In this document: one piece after another, positions 1-11,554 of the stretch
How positions within the stretch are numbered: position 1 is the first letter of the stretch
How the letters are laid out: the number at the start of each line of letters is the position of its first letter
Assembly (NCBI GenBank): GCA_016858145.1
Contig: JAEHOE010000056.1
Location: forward strand, 434,001-498,000
Source: Edaphochlamys debaryana
Taxonomy: Eukaryota > Chlorophyta > Chlorophyceae > Chlamydomonadales
Direction of reading: 5' to 3'
Length of the DNA: 64,000 nucleotides
Notes under the pieces: model-generated
What the model saw: the letters and a program-made list of their open reading frames with translations, nothing else
Database searches by the model: none
Told to the model about the DNA's origin: nothing
Made by a program: the position numbers and the translations under genes

Positions 1-136
1 CTGGCGCGCTGAGGCGAAGGCCGGAGGGTTAGGGTTGTCCAGGGGGGCTCAGTGTCCTCCCCATCCGTACTGCCTCCCACCCTCCTCAACCTCCCCCTTC
101 GTCTCCCCTCTGGTGTCCCCCTTCGCCCCCTGTCAG

Positions 137-2485
137 GTCGCCGTCTACCTGGGCTTCACGATCTTCATCGTGGGCTGGATCATGCAGACCGTCGTGCTGT
201 TCGGCGTGCCGTACAGCCCCGACTACTACAAAACCGCCGGATCCGCCATCACCGTGATCTTCTCCATGCTGCCCTGGGATCTGCTGGCCAAGGGATTCAT
301 GGATCTGGGCGCGGCCTCCATGGGAACCAGCCCAGGTGAGATCCTTGCTCGTCCTACCGCGCCTGCCTCCCAGTCCTAACCTCCACCCGCCCGTCCGCTG
401 CCAGTCCGTTTCGACCCCCCAAACTTCCCTCCCCCGATGCCGCTCAGGCTGAAGCCCCCCCCCCCTTGATCCCCCGCCCCTCCCCTCCCCGCCCTCCCCC
501 AGGCCTGGAGTGGTCCCAGCGCTCCTCCTACTGCCAGAACATCCCCCTCATCGACGACCAGCCGCCCTACAACCCCCGCGCTGAGTACCGCAACTACGAG
601 TGCGTGCTGTCGCTCAACTCCATCTTCTGGGTGCGTGGGTGGGGGGTCGGGCTGGGGGGTCCGTGGAGTGGCGGAGCGGGGTGCTGGACCGAGGCTGCCT
701 CTCTTGCAGCAAGCCTCAAACCTGCCGTCACCTCCTCCCGCCCTGCCCTTCCCCCTCCCTGCCCCCCCAAAGGCGCTCACTGCCCTGTGGGCGGGCTACT
801 TCGTTCTGGCCATCTACTTTGACAACATCCTGCCCAACGAGTTCGGCGTGCGCAAGTGAGCGGGGGGGAGAGGGGAGGCGAGGGCTGGGGCTGGGGCTGG
901 GGTGCAGCCTGGGGCTTGGGAGTGTATGGGGCTGGGGGTGTGGGGTGGAATGTGTCCTTGAGCTCACTGGCCCTCGAGACACCCAACCCATGAAGTAACC
1001 CGTTGTCCCATCGCCTCCCCCAGGCCCTTCTGGTACATCGTGGACCCGGGCTACTGGTTCTCCCGCTTCGGCCGCACACACAACCACCTCAAGGTGCGGT
1101 GTGTGTGTGTGTGTTAGGAAACGAGGAAACCGTAAGCAAGCGGAAAGCCCGGCGAGACTCCGAAGGTGTGAGGCGCCAACTGCTCCCGACATACTGAAAT
1201 GGGCGCCACTGGCGAAGCTCCGCAAGCCCAGAGCGAACGGTCCGAGCGCCAGAGCGAGAAACGCCAGAGGTTTGTTCGTTGTCTAGGCAGTAGCTGGGCG
1301 CGGCCTGCCGGCGGTGTGCGTACACGAAGGCCCACAACAGACAAGAACCCACCCGGGACGGTCGTAGCCCCCCAATTTAGCTTGTTACGAAAGGATAGCT
1401 CACCTGGCATGAAGATGGAGTGTGTGTGTGTGTGTGTGGGCGGAAACTTGTGGGGGGTGGGGCCTGAAGAGGGCCGTGGGGCCGTGTCGGAGCCGTGGTG
1501 GGGTCGGGGGCAAGCGCCCTGCGCCCTGACGCCTTACCATCTTCCCTTCCAACCCCTACGCTTCCCTCACCCCCCTCCCCCTTCGAACCCCCCCTCCCCC
1601 TCCATGCTCCATCCCCACCCCCCAGCTGGTTGAGAAGCAGCTGGCCGCCGCCCGCTCCGCCGCCTCCGCCCCGCCCGGCACCCGCCCCTCCGCCCCCCGC
1701 GGCGCCGGCCCCGTGCCGCCCCCCCTGCCCGGGCAGCTGGACGAGGACGTGGCGGCGGAGGAGGACAAGATGCAGGCGCTGCTGCAGCACCGCACGGGTG
1801 GGGGCGTGTGTGTGTGGGGGAGATGGGAGGTGTTGGGGGTCAAGAGGTGGGGGTAGGGAGGGGCGAGACGCATCCCCTCGTCCCTTGACGCGCTGAGCCT
1901 GACCCTCCACCCCCGCGGCCCCCCCGCCCCCGCAGGCCACGCCGGCGCCATGGCCACCAACCCCATCAGCCCCCCCGCCTCCAACACCAACGCCGTCGAG
2001 GTGTACGGCCTCACCAAGATGTACAAGGGCAGGTGCGCGCGATCCGGCCGTACACGTTTTACACGTACGGGCTCGTCCAGGCAGCCACCAACCCTTCTCC
2101 CCCGCGCCCTCCACACCCCTCCTCTCCACACCCCTCCTCCCATCTCCCCTCTCCCAACTCCCCTCTCCTCCTCCCACTTCCCGTCCACAGCTGGGGCTGC
2201 TGCGGCTTCAGCGTCAAGTGCTGCGGCTGCTGCGACGCCTGCTCCTGCGAGCGCACCGACGACTTCTGGGCCATCCGCGGCTCCTGGTTCTCCATCGAGC
2301 AGGGGCAGCTGTTCTGCCTGCTGGTGGGTGTGCGGGGGGGAGAGGGGGCGTGGAGCGGGGGATATTGGCGACTAGGGGGCAGCTGTACGGCCCTGACACC
2401 TTCCCCCGTCCCCTCCCTCCCCTAACAACTACACGCTCTCCCGCTTATCAGATTCAAACCCTCCCTCCCCTCCCCCCCCCCCCAG

Positions 2486-2518
<33 letters not shown>

Positions 2519-5503
2519 AACTGCCTCACGGGCGCCATCCCCCCCACGGGCGGCGAGGCGCTGGTGTACGAGGAGTCCATCTCCAACCCGGGGGGGCTGG
2601 ACCGCATCCGGGCGCAGGCAAGGAGGAGGGGGTTGGGGTGGGGCCTTGGGGGGGGGCGGGGGGGAGCGGGGGCCGAGGGGCTGCCGGGTAGATTGGATGC
2701 GGGGTTGGGGCTGATACCTGCCGTTGAGTGCCGAGTCCAGGGCGCAGAGGGGCCTTGCTGGCGCCTGGTAGCTGACCCTCCCCGCCCCCGCCCCCATCCT
2801 CTTGATTGCAGATGGGCGTGTGCCCCCAGTTCGACATCCTGTGGGCCGAGCTCACGGGCGCAGAGCACCTGTCCATCTACGGCCACGTCAAGGGCCTGCC
2901 GCGGCGCAAGGTGGGGCAGAGAGGGAGGGGGGGGGCAGGGCGGGAGGGCGACAGGGAGGGAGCGCACCGAGCGGGTTGGGCGCTCGCTCGGGACTGGACC
3001 ACCTCACCCATCTGCTCCGTCGCCCCGACCTCTGGTGACGGCAGCAGCACCGACGGACTGCACGGGCACGCCCTGTGTGCCCCTCGGCCCCATCACCTGC
3101 ATCCTAGCCCTCCCTCATGGCTCCATCCTGAAACCCATCCCCCCTTACGCCCCCCAGGTTGCCTCCGAGATCGAGGCGCTGCTGGACAAGGTCAAGCTCA
3201 CGCACGCCGCCGGTCAGCGCTCGGGCGCCTACAGCGGCGGCATGAAGCGGCGCCTGTCCGTGGCCATCGCGCTGCTGGGGGACCCCAAGATCGTGTACCT
3301 GGACGAGCCCACCACCGGCATGGTGGGGGGGGGGGGAGGGGGGAGGCGGGTTTAGGGGAGGGGGAGGTGCATGGGCCAGGCGAGGTAGGCGTGCAGGGTA
3401 GCAGTCGAGCGGCCCAGTGGCTCAGGCCGGGTGCTCTCATGCAGCCTCACCGTGCCCGCGCCAACCGCCCTCCTGCCCTCACCTGCCCACCGCACCGACC
3501 CTCCCCCCTCAGGACCCCATCTCCCGGCGCTACGTGTGGGACATCATCCAGGAGGCCAAGCTGGGCCGGGCCATCGTGCTCACCACGCACAGGTGTGGGG
3601 GCAGGCGCGAGAGGGAAAGCGGACGTGTCCCCTCTTCCATTACCGCACACTGCACTCGGCCCACTACTTGCACCGTCGACACACCTGACACCCGACACCC
3701 CCCTCCGCCCCCTCCCCTCCCCTCGCCCCCCAGCATGGAGGAGGCCGACATCCTGGGCGACCGCATCGCCATCATGGCCCGCGGCAAGCTGCGCTGCGTG
3801 GGCACCTCGCTGCGGCTCAAGCAGCGCTTCGGCAGCGGCTACACGCTGGCGGTGTCGGTGGTGGCGGCGGGGCAGGCGGGCGGCGTCAGCCAGTACCCGG
3901 GCAGCCAGCACCCGGGTGAGGGAGGGGGGGTGGAGGGAGGGGTTGGACCGTGGGGTTGGCGGGGGCGGGGGAGCCAGGAGGAGGCAGGGAGAGTGTGGGA
4001 GAGCTTGTATGGGCTGGGGTAGGCAGGGGCTGTGTTATGTATGAGAGAGGGCGGCGCTCACGCTCGATCCCTTGCTGACTCGTCTCCCGCAGGCGCCCAG
4101 TCCAACGGCAACGGCCTGAGCCAGTACGGCGCATCGGCGTACGGCAGCTACTACGGCGGCCCGGAGGTGGAGCGCCGCGTGGCGGCCGTCAAGCAGTTCT
4201 TCATGGTACGGCAAGGGGAAGCGCAGAGCTAGGGGTGCTGCCGGGGTGGGGTGGGGACAGAAAGGGGTGTATGCGGGGCCGAAAGACACTTGTTGCGGGG
4301 GACACAGGCCAACCTCCTGAGTCCTCACGCACCCTCCCTCTCCCCTACCCCCTACCCCCCCAGGACCGCCTGGGCCTGGCCCCCGTGGAGGAGTCCAAGG
4401 CCTACATGCACTACCTCATCGGCCGCAACCTGGAGCACCAGCTCAACGGATTCCTCAAGCTGCTCGAGGTGGGGGGGTGGGGGGGGCCCCGCTCACCGCT
4501 CCCTGAGCCGCCCTTGCTCACGCACGTGCCCTGAGTTCCGCTTCGGCTGGTTTCCTCCCTCCCGTTCTCACTCGCCCCCACCCCCTCCCTTCCCCCCTCC
4601 CCCCTCCCCCCCTCCCTCTCTCCCCTCCCCCCACCCCCCTCATCCCTCTCCCCACAGGAGCAGCGCGAGGCCCTGGGCATCACGGACGTGCAGCTGTCCC
4701 TGACCTCGCTGGAGGAGGTCTTCCTCAACATCGCGCGCCGGGCCGAGGTGGAGGCGGCGGCCGTCAGCGGCGCCGCGGACGTGGTGCACGTGCTGGACGA
4801 CGGCTCGAGGCTGGTCATCCCCGTGGGCGCGGAGCTGGTGCAGCACCCGGGCACCGGGGTGGCGTACAAGGTGGGGAGGAGGGGGGCGGCGGAAGCTGGG
4901 AAAGGGGGCGGGAGGGAGCTGGAGAGGGTAGGGGCTGGTGGGTGCCGTCCTTCAGGGCGCTGGGTTTGCGGCTTACCCCACGGCTTGCCGTCCGTCAACC
5001 CCCGGTTCTCGCGCAACCCCTGACCCATGCAACCCTCCATCCTCCTGCCGGCGCAGGTCCGCTGGGGCACGGACGAGGCCGGGCGCCTGGTCATCTCGGA
5101 CTGCTCCCCCGCCGACCCCGCCAACCCCCGCCGCAACCCCGTGGCCGCCCCCCTGCCGCTGCCCATGCCCCCCTTCTCCGCCGGCCCCGGCGCCGTCAGC
5201 GAGGGCCCCGCCGCCGCCGGCGCCATGCCCGGTGTGCCCGCCTACGGCTACCCCGCCGGTGCTGGTTCCGGAGGCAACGGGATGCAGCCGCACGTGCCCG
5301 TGGCCCCGCCCGTGCCCGCGCACTCGCTGTCGGCCGGCCACTCGTGGGGCCACCCGCCGGCGCCCATCTCCCAGGAGGGGTCGCTGTTCACCGGTACCAA
5401 CGGCGGCGGCCACGGCCACGGCGGGGTGTCGCCCGGCGGCGGCATGAATGCGTACCCCGGGTACAGCCCCTCGCCGCAGGAGTCGAGGAGCAACGTGCCG
5501 TGA
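137..5503 (+). CDS. ABCA-subfamily ABC transporter (half-size, plant ATH-like), C-terminal part; 5' end outside window
   Basis: Exons read 137-335, 503-630, 773-855, 1024-1093, 1626-1797, 1936-2032, 2191-2323, 2486-2617, 2812-2910, 3158-3322, 3513-3592, 3734-3915, 4093-4205, 4364-4468, 4658-4870 and 5057-5503; the frame closes across all of them and gives about 805 residues. The first three exons encode hydrophobic segments of the membrane domain. A Cys-rich stretch (exon at 2191) precedes the nucleotide-binding domain, which shows Walker A GPNGAGKTTT, signature YSGGMKRRLS, Walker B IVYLDEP and the switch histidine in LTTHSMEEAD. A single ATPase domain at the C-terminal side of a membrane domain fits half-size ABCA proteins, which move lipids or other hydrophobic cargo; the actual substrate cannot be read. 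The last exon encodes a Pro/Gly/Ala-rich tail of low complexity. The intron after 2617 starts with GC (CAG/GCAAGG). The start codon lies upstream of the window. Confidence 0.9.
1094..1625 (+). other. ABCA intron with an AT-richer block bounded by two (GT)n tracts
   Basis: This 532-base intron holds (GT)n runs at about 1099-1114 and 1417-1438. The 300 bases between them are visibly less GC-rich than the other introns of the gene. No open frame or terminal inverted repeat was recognised. It may be an insertion into a microsatellite, but that is inference. Confidence 0.4.
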
Positions 5504-5850
5504 GGAGTTGCGGTGGAGTGATGGGAAAGAGTCAGCGGGGCGGCTAGCGCGGGGCAAAGGGTGGATCGAAGGGCCCCCTTGCAGAGGATTTGGGTCTGGT
5601 GGCGGACGTGTGAGGTGGGGAGCGAAGCATGGCACGGAGGCAGCTGTCGGGGACTTGGCACGCGGCGGGAGGGGTGGCTACGTTGGCCGCGTGTGAGCGC
5701 GACTGACGGAGAGACTTGAGGCGTTCTGGAGGAAGAACCAACTCATCTGCATAACCGGTACGATAGTGGGGCGTTGTGTGTCTCGGGCCGTGCCCGATTG
5801 ACGCGGGGGTTCGGGTGACTTGCTGCAGAGAAGTGCATGTGGGGGGGGTC

Positions 5851-6150
5851 TGTAGATGCGCTCTGATTCTCTCATTCGTCGCTTTTTACGTGTGTGCGGT
5901 GCGTGTGGTGGGTTGACCTGTGCTCACGCACGGACTGGCGTCAGATATAAAAAAATGTTGTGTGACGGACGGCACAGTAAGCCAGTAATGCCGGTAGTCC
6001 CCTTGCGCAACAGCAGTCCAACTCAGCGCCCCCTCATCAGACAGCCACGGGGGGGGGGTGACGTGCAGAGGGTGCATGGGCGTTGTCTGTAGATCCTCTG
6101 TTCTCATGCTGGGTGGTGAGTTGATCTGCGCTCACGCATAGGCTAGCGTC
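5851..6150 (+). repeat. Imperfect direct repeat downstream of the ABCA gene
   Basis: A segment beginning CTGTAGATGCGCTCTG near 5850 and ending near 5943 (GTGCTCACGCACGGACTGG) recurs in shortened form at about 6089-6150 (CTGTAGATCCTCTG to GCGCTCACGCATAGGCTAG). The copies lie about 240 bases apart in the ABCA 3' flank. Apart from this pair, nothing coding was recognised between 5504 and 6531. Confidence 0.55.
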
Positions 6151-6531
6151 TCCTGGAGGGCATGGGCAGGCATAAGGCATGGGGCGCAGGGCGGCACAGG
6201 TAGCGTGGGCTGGTCCTGATCACCTGGCCTCAGCTCCCTTCTGGCACGAGCTCAAGCCCAGGCCCAGGCTTTTCGATTCCGGGACGTCAACACCAGCTGC
6301 TCTTTGCTGCATGGCTGCTAAAGCGTTAAAGCACTGTATGCCACGGAGCTGCTACAGCAGAAAGGTGCAAGGTGTGCAAGTCACGGCGACACAACGATGG
6401 CAGCCAACCGCAACCGCGTTGCGTTACACAGGTGCGGAACGGAGTGTTCAAACTTCATTGCGGGCCACATCAAACTTCAAGCCTCAGCGTCAACAACCGG
6501 CCTGAATTTCCCGAAATGAGCATGCGCGTCG

Positions 6532-6918
6532 TTAGTACGCAAAGTCAATGCCGTGGCGCCTGTTGTACTCGTTCAACAGCTTCCTGGCGTCACTCGCAGC
6601 GCGCTTAAAGGCAGCATCCGAGCCTCTCACGAGCACACCGTAGCGCTTCTGGAGCTTGGTGCTCAGCGCGGTGTTGCCCGCATTGTCGGCGACGGCCCTG
6701 GCCACGGTGAGGTAGGTCCCCAACGCAGATGGACCGGTCGCGGCGGTGAACACGTTGGGGTTGGAGTTCTTGCCCTTTCCGGGGCCAGTTTTCCTCGGGG
6801 CACCCTCCAAGTCCTCCTCGACGGCGCCAATATGCTCCAACACCCTGGGCGTCAAGCTCTCATGTTCGACTGACGCCTGCTCGCCAGCGGCTTTCAGGTT
6901 GCGGGTTCGTGCGGCCAT
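6532..6918 (-). CDS. Hypothetical 128-residue protein
   Basis: An uninterrupted 128-codon frame opens with ATG at 6918 in a stretch that is clearly less GC-rich than the flanking genes. The product is basic and Ala-rich with a central Lys/Gly/Pro segment (PRKTGPGKGKN) and a C-terminal half that looks helical (SDAAFKRAASDARKLL). I recognise no family, signal peptide or membrane segment. It lies between the ABCA gene and the broken copy of that gene's 3' exons, so it may have arrived with the duplication or belong to a mobile element. Its moderate length and isolation mean it could also be a chance frame. Confidence 0.35.
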   Translation of the reverse strand: MAARTRNLKAAGEQASVEHESLTPRVLEHIGAVEEDLEGAPRKTGPGKGKNSNPNVFTAATGPSALGTYLTVARAVADNAGNTALSTKLQKRYGVLVRGSDAAFKRAASDARKLLNEYNRRHGIDFAY

Positions 6919-7470
6919 CGATAGATCTTTCGGAAAGGATTCCCGCGCTTGCGGTTCTCGTCGTGGTCTTGGTATGACTACGCGGGAGAAGTCGCTTCTG
7001 GGGGGAAATGCGGAGCGTGAGGCCCTCGCGCCCTTAAGTACCTCTGACCTTTGGGCGACGACAGTACGGCCCAGTACGGCGAGGCTTCCCGAAGGTGCCA
7101 GGCTTCGACAAGGTGCGCGCGCAAACGATCACACCGCGAGTACCAGTGGCCGGCAGGGCCCGGAGAATTGCGCGTCGCCCGCCAGAAATTTTGGCGCCAA
7201 GATGGTCGCAGAGCTGCGAAACGCACTTTCTCCGAACTTGCGACACCTCTGTTCGCGTGATGAAGCAAGGCCCCGCTAGCAGATGTCGCGAACGCAGAAT
7301 CTGGAGAGGTCTCGCTAGCTCCTGCCTTCGCGTACATGTGCACAGCAAAGCATGCTCCGGGTGAAGGGACCTTGCTTGGTCAGGCGACAGCCCCTCCCTT
7401 TCCCCACGCCTACCCTTCCCATTCCCCCACTCTCTCATCCCCACCCCCTCCATGCCCTCTTCCCCCACAG

Positions 7471-7904
7471 CAGCAGCGCGAGGCCCTGGGCTGACCTCGC
7501 TGGAGGAGGTCTTCCTCAACATCGCGCGCCGGGCCGAGGTGGAGGCGGCGGCCGTCAGCGGCGCCGCGGACGTGGTGCACGCGCTGGACGACGGCTCGCG
7601 CCTGGTCATCCCCGTGGGCGCGGAGCTGGTGCAGCACCCGGGCACCGGGGTGGCGTACAAGGTGGGGAGGAGGGGGGCGGCGGAAGCTGGGAAAGGGGGC
7701 GGGAGGGAGCTGGAGAGGGTAGGGGCTGGTGGGTGCCGTCCTTCAGGGCGCTGGGTGCGGCTTACCCCGCGGCTTGCCGTCCGTGGAGCCCGGAGTCGTG
7801 CGTCGCCCATCGCCTGACCCATGCAAACCTCAACCGCTGCCGCAGGTCCGCTGGGGCACGGACGAGGCCGGACGCCTGGTCATCTCGGACTGCTCCCTCG
7901 CCGG
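7471..7904 (+). pseudogene. Truncated duplicate of the last two ABCA exons
   Basis: The sequence repeats the end of the intact ABCA gene (4658 to about 5110) almost base for base, including the exon around LTSLEEVFLNIARRAE, the whole intervening intron with its GT and AG ends, and the start of the final exon (VRWGTDEAGRLVISD). Compared with the intact gene, 22 bases are missing after GAGGCCCTGGGC, which puts a TGA in frame at once. The similarity ends abruptly near 7904 inside the final exon. No upstream ABCA exons are present. Because the intron is kept, this is a DNA-level duplication and not a retrocopy. Confidence 0.85.
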
Positions 7905-8180
7905 TCGAGGGAGGGCCACTTGAGAACGCCTCTACATTCGACACCGGTAACACTGTTACACTAATCCTGAGTGCCATTGTGAGACATGAGCCGTGTGGGG
8001 GGCCCAGGCTTGATGTATGAAACCTGTTGGGCAAGACGGCTTGCCGACCCGAACCCATCCTCTTGTGCCTCCAAGTTCTCTATCCATGGCTAGCCCGGAG
8101 GCAGCTCCCGGTTCAACCTTCTCCCCGACAGGCTGTCCTCGTCGAAGCCCAGCTCTCGGCCCCTCACCCCTTCGGCGCTC

Positions 8181-8185
8181 TTACA
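8181..8185 (-). terminator. Probable poly(A) signal TGTAA
   Basis: TGTAA, the usual polyadenylation signal of chlorophycean algae, occurs on the minus strand about 310 bases after the stop of the gene ending at 8496. That distance is typical for 3' UTRs in this group. The rest of 7905-8495 shows nothing else coding. Confidence 0.5.
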
Positions 8186-8495
8186 ACTTGCCCTGAAAGA
8201 ACGCTCCCATGACAGGGAGCAGACGCATAAGGGTTCTACGCCGCGGAAGCCATTGGCCGCCGTTCGTATCTATGAGAGATCAACGGTCAACAGTTGTTAA
8301 GGGCGTCATGCGCCATGTCCTGATGTCCTGCGCCTACCCGTGGCGTGCGGACCTGACCTTGCGGCCTCAGGCCCACCCAACCCCATACCACCAAACTTCA
8401 CCGGGACGCACCGCTACATTCCTGATCAGGGATCGGCTGAGCCTCGCTGCTTATCAGGCACGGCCTGTCGTACCCTAGCCCTAAACCACGCGCAC

Positions 8496-10896
8496 TCATG
8501 GCTGGCCACGGAACACGATGAACTTGGAGCCGCGCATCTCCAGGGCCATGTACGTGTTTGGTGCTGGACTGACCGAGTACGTCTCCCAGCCCTTGACGCA
8601 GCTCCAGCGCCCGCCGTACTTGGCCAGCAGCACCTTAGTGACGGCCGCAGCGGCATTCGCGCCGGCCGGGGGGTGCTTGAGCACCTGGAGCACAGCGTTA
8701 AGCGTGGTCAGCTGCATGGCGGGGGGCTGGTCGGTGCTGGGGCGAATGGTGGCGCCCAGCACCTGGGCCGCCAGCGCCATCAGCTTCGAGGCCTGGGGGA
8801 GGATGGGGAGAAGGAACTGTGACCCCGTGTGCGCGCGTGTTGCCCTGCATGGGAAGCACCGCGCACCGTGGTGTCCGGCAGCGCCTGGCTGTCTAGGTCG
8901 ACGGCCATCAGCAGCGCCGCTACCATGCGGACCTGGAGGGGGGGAGGAAGGGAGGGAGCATGGGAGCTGAGGGCACGGCCGGCGGGACATGAGCATCCCG
9001 CTCGTGGGCAGCGGGTGCACGCACCCGATCCGCAACGGAGGCCTCCTCCGCCACCGCAAGCATCGCACGCAGCGCCGTGTCCTGCAGCATGGGCATAGTA
9101 CATCAAGGTGCTTGCCCTCTGTGAGCGCTGCTAGGAGTGCGGCCGGCTCTGCCCCCATCCGCCCTCACCAGCGCTTGGGCCTTGTCCTCTGCCTTCTGCA
9201 GCGCCTTCTCAGCCTTCTCGGCCCTCAGTCGCTCCTGTGTGGGGTGGGGAGGTAGGGGTGTGCCCTGTGCGCACCGAGTCCATGCACGCACTCACACTGT
9301 AATTGTACACACCTGAACGGTTTGCTTGCGGTGGGTTTCCGCCTCTTGCAGCCTCAACTGGATTTGTGCCTGCATGGCGAAGGGTCCACTTAACAAAAAT
9401 TGAAGATCATCATGGCCAGCAGCCCCACGGGTCCTTCAGTGCACCAGGGGGGGGGCAGGAAGTGTAAAAATATACGCCACGCTTTAACTTTGGAGAGCTC
9501 GACAAGAGGAGCCCAAATCCGCTTTCAGAATGAAAATTGAGGTTCTAGGAAAAAAGTTATGAGCCCTTGAAGTTGGGGGGGGGGGGAGGGGGGTCCCGAA
9601 CTTTTGTACAGCTCCCGTCCGAACTTTTGTCACAGCGGTCTGACGCAGCCCAAGGGCCCTTTCCTTGAGTAGACGCGTGGTATCAAGGAGAGGCTGAACC
9701 GTGGGTGTGCCTGAGCATCACATACCATAGGAATCATGGTCGAAGGGTGGCTGCGGGTGCCACATGTCGGCATGTCCGCGCGTGGGACACGTCACGACCG
9801 GCACTGCCACCGCTGCTAGGCGTCCGGGTGTACTATTATAACCGTAGGTCGTCATATAAGAGGCCTAGGGCATGAATAGCGCGGATGCAAGGTACCGGAG
9901 AGTGGTCCATGGACGCGGGGATGGTCAATGGACAGGACCCAAGCCTCATCGACGCTTCCGGTTCACGCGCAAGGCAGTAGCGCACACGAAGCGCAGCCGA
10001 TTGGCACACAGGTTGAGGTAAATGGGATACATTATGGCCATGTACGGCAGTGTGTGCAGTGTACGGCAAGGGGGTGGGTGGGGGGGTCGGGGGGGTCGGA
10101 ACTTTTGTGGGGTGGTGTATGGAACTAATGTTGTTACCCCCCCCCCCCCCCTGAATGCACACACCTTCCCGCTCCTGCAAAGGCGACATAGGACTCTCAT
10201 TACGGGCTGAAACACAACACATCCCGCCCAACGTGCTTTCCTGACTGCCCCCCTCGCACTCTTGCAGCTCCGTCCTCCGCCGCCTTGAGGTTTAGGAGCG
10301 CTTCGATCTGGGGGGATGGCATGCATTGGATACGTACGTAAGGAGAAGCGTATTGGTTGGGGGCGTGGCTGGTGCTACTGCGAGTAGGGCAAGCTACCAA
10401 GCATGAGGGCTAGGGGTAGGGACTAGGGGTACGGCCAGCGAGATGTGCGGCCCGACCCACCTTGGCGCTGCGCTCCGCCCCCAGCTGGTCCAGAAGCTGC
10501 GGGGGGGGGGGACCACGGGGGGAGGGAACAATTCCGGGGGGTGGCACTTGGCCGTGGCCTACCCTTCGACCAGAGCTCACGCCGCCCCATGCATGCGCCC
10601 CTAGAAGGCCGCCCTCGCCTCACCGCATCCCACGCGCGCTTGAGGGCGGCCGGGTTGGCGGTGTCGGGAGCGTCCGCCTCGCCGCCACCGCTGCCGCCGC
10701 CAGCTGCACCTGGATCCGGACTCGGGAGGCAGCGGACCGAGGGGCACGCCGCCGAGCGGCTGCTGCTGCTGCTGGGGCTGGGGCTGGGGCTGCTGGGGCT
10801 AGGGCGTAGCACCGGGCGGCGGCTGTGGGGCGCGAGCCGCGCGGGGCAGGGCCCCCTCAATGGCCCAGAGGGGCGGCAACAGAGCAGAGCGGTCAT
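8496..10896 (-). CDS. Coiled-coil protein with C-terminal LC8-like domain (paralogue A)
   Basis: Exons on the minus strand are 10896-10624, 10496-10461, 10307-10260, 9369-9313, 9234-9169, 9081-9025, 8932-8867 and 8792-8496, giving 299 residues in one closed frame. The Ser/Pro/Arg-rich N-terminus, ending near SVRC, resembles an algal plastid transit peptide. The middle exons encode a charged coiled coil (ERLRAEKAEKALQKAEDK). The last exon encodes about 98 residues that can be laid over dynein light chain LC8: a helix, then KYGGRWSCVKG, a Tyr-Val strand, and SKFIVFRG at the end, comparable with the KYNPTWHCIVGRNFG and AILLFKSG strands of LC8. The fold assignment is my inference. The fourth to eighth exons match the neighbouring paralogue B in order, mostly in length and in sequence. 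The third intron carries a repeat element. Confidence 0.7.
9447..10151 (+). mobile_element. ~0.7 kb repeat element, copy 1, bounded by G and C runs
   Basis: The segment starts at a G run (9447-9455) and ends at a C run (10137-10151). Its reverse complement is found in diverged form at 35308-36030. Shared blocks include AAATCCGCTTTCAGAAT, TATGCCTGAGCA/TGTGCCTGAGCA, GATGGTCAATGGACAG-like sequence and a GTGGGT...GTCGGG tract next to a GAACTTTTG motif, which recurs several times within the element. It lies inside the third intron of the gene ending at 8496. No protein of useful length is encoded, so it looks non-autonomous. Confidence 0.65.
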
Positions 10897-11067
10897 GGCG
10901 GCTCACAATTGCACGCTTGCTGCTGGCGTGTGGGGTCCAGGCCATTCCAGGCGTTGGTGATGGGGACCTGAGTCTTCACGGGTTCACGGCCAGTTCACGG
11001 GCTGCTAAGTGCCGACATGTATGGCAGTGCGCGGGCAGAAGCGCAGTACGCTTTGGCTTAGCTGCGC

Positions 11068-11072
11068 TTACA
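11068..11072 (-). terminator. Probable poly(A) signal TGTAA
   Basis: TGTAA on the minus strand lies about 485 bases past the stop codon at 11555 and some 170 bases before the first exon of the next gene. It is a reasonable 3' end for paralogue B. Confidence 0.45.
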
Positions 11073-11554
11073 GATCAACAGTGGGCCGCGGTCCCGCTAG
11101 CTAGTCTATGCACCGGAAGACACGACCCGTGGACCCAGCGCCCTGCGTGTTCGGCCGCCAAGCCCCGAGCAACACCGCAGCCACAAAGCTATCCCTAGCA
11201 CCTGAGGTTTTGCCGCCAGGCCCGCCGGGCCCCTGCGTCCTCCTCCCTTGTCGCTCTCTTCGTCCCACTCCGTCGCCCTCCTGTCCTCCATCCACCTGAT
11301 GACCGCCCACGCCTCCGGCCCCCCCGCCATCTCCTCGTCCGTGAGCAGGCAGGCGTCCAGCATGCCCCTCAGCGCCCCCTCGTCCATGGACGGGGCCAGG
11401 CCGATCCACACCAGCTGCTGGCACCGGTCGCCCCACACGGGGTCCCAGCCCTCACGCTCCGCGGCAGCCACCCCCACACCCTCGGCCCCCAGATCTAACG
11501 TGGACAACGACATCTCAAAGAGCTGCCTTGCTCTCACTTCGCTGCCCCCCTGGT

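Noticed and set aside
1377..2177. 266-codon minus-strand frame inside the ABCA gene
   Set aside because: It overlaps ABCA exons that encode family motifs on the plus strand. Stop codons are rare by composition here.
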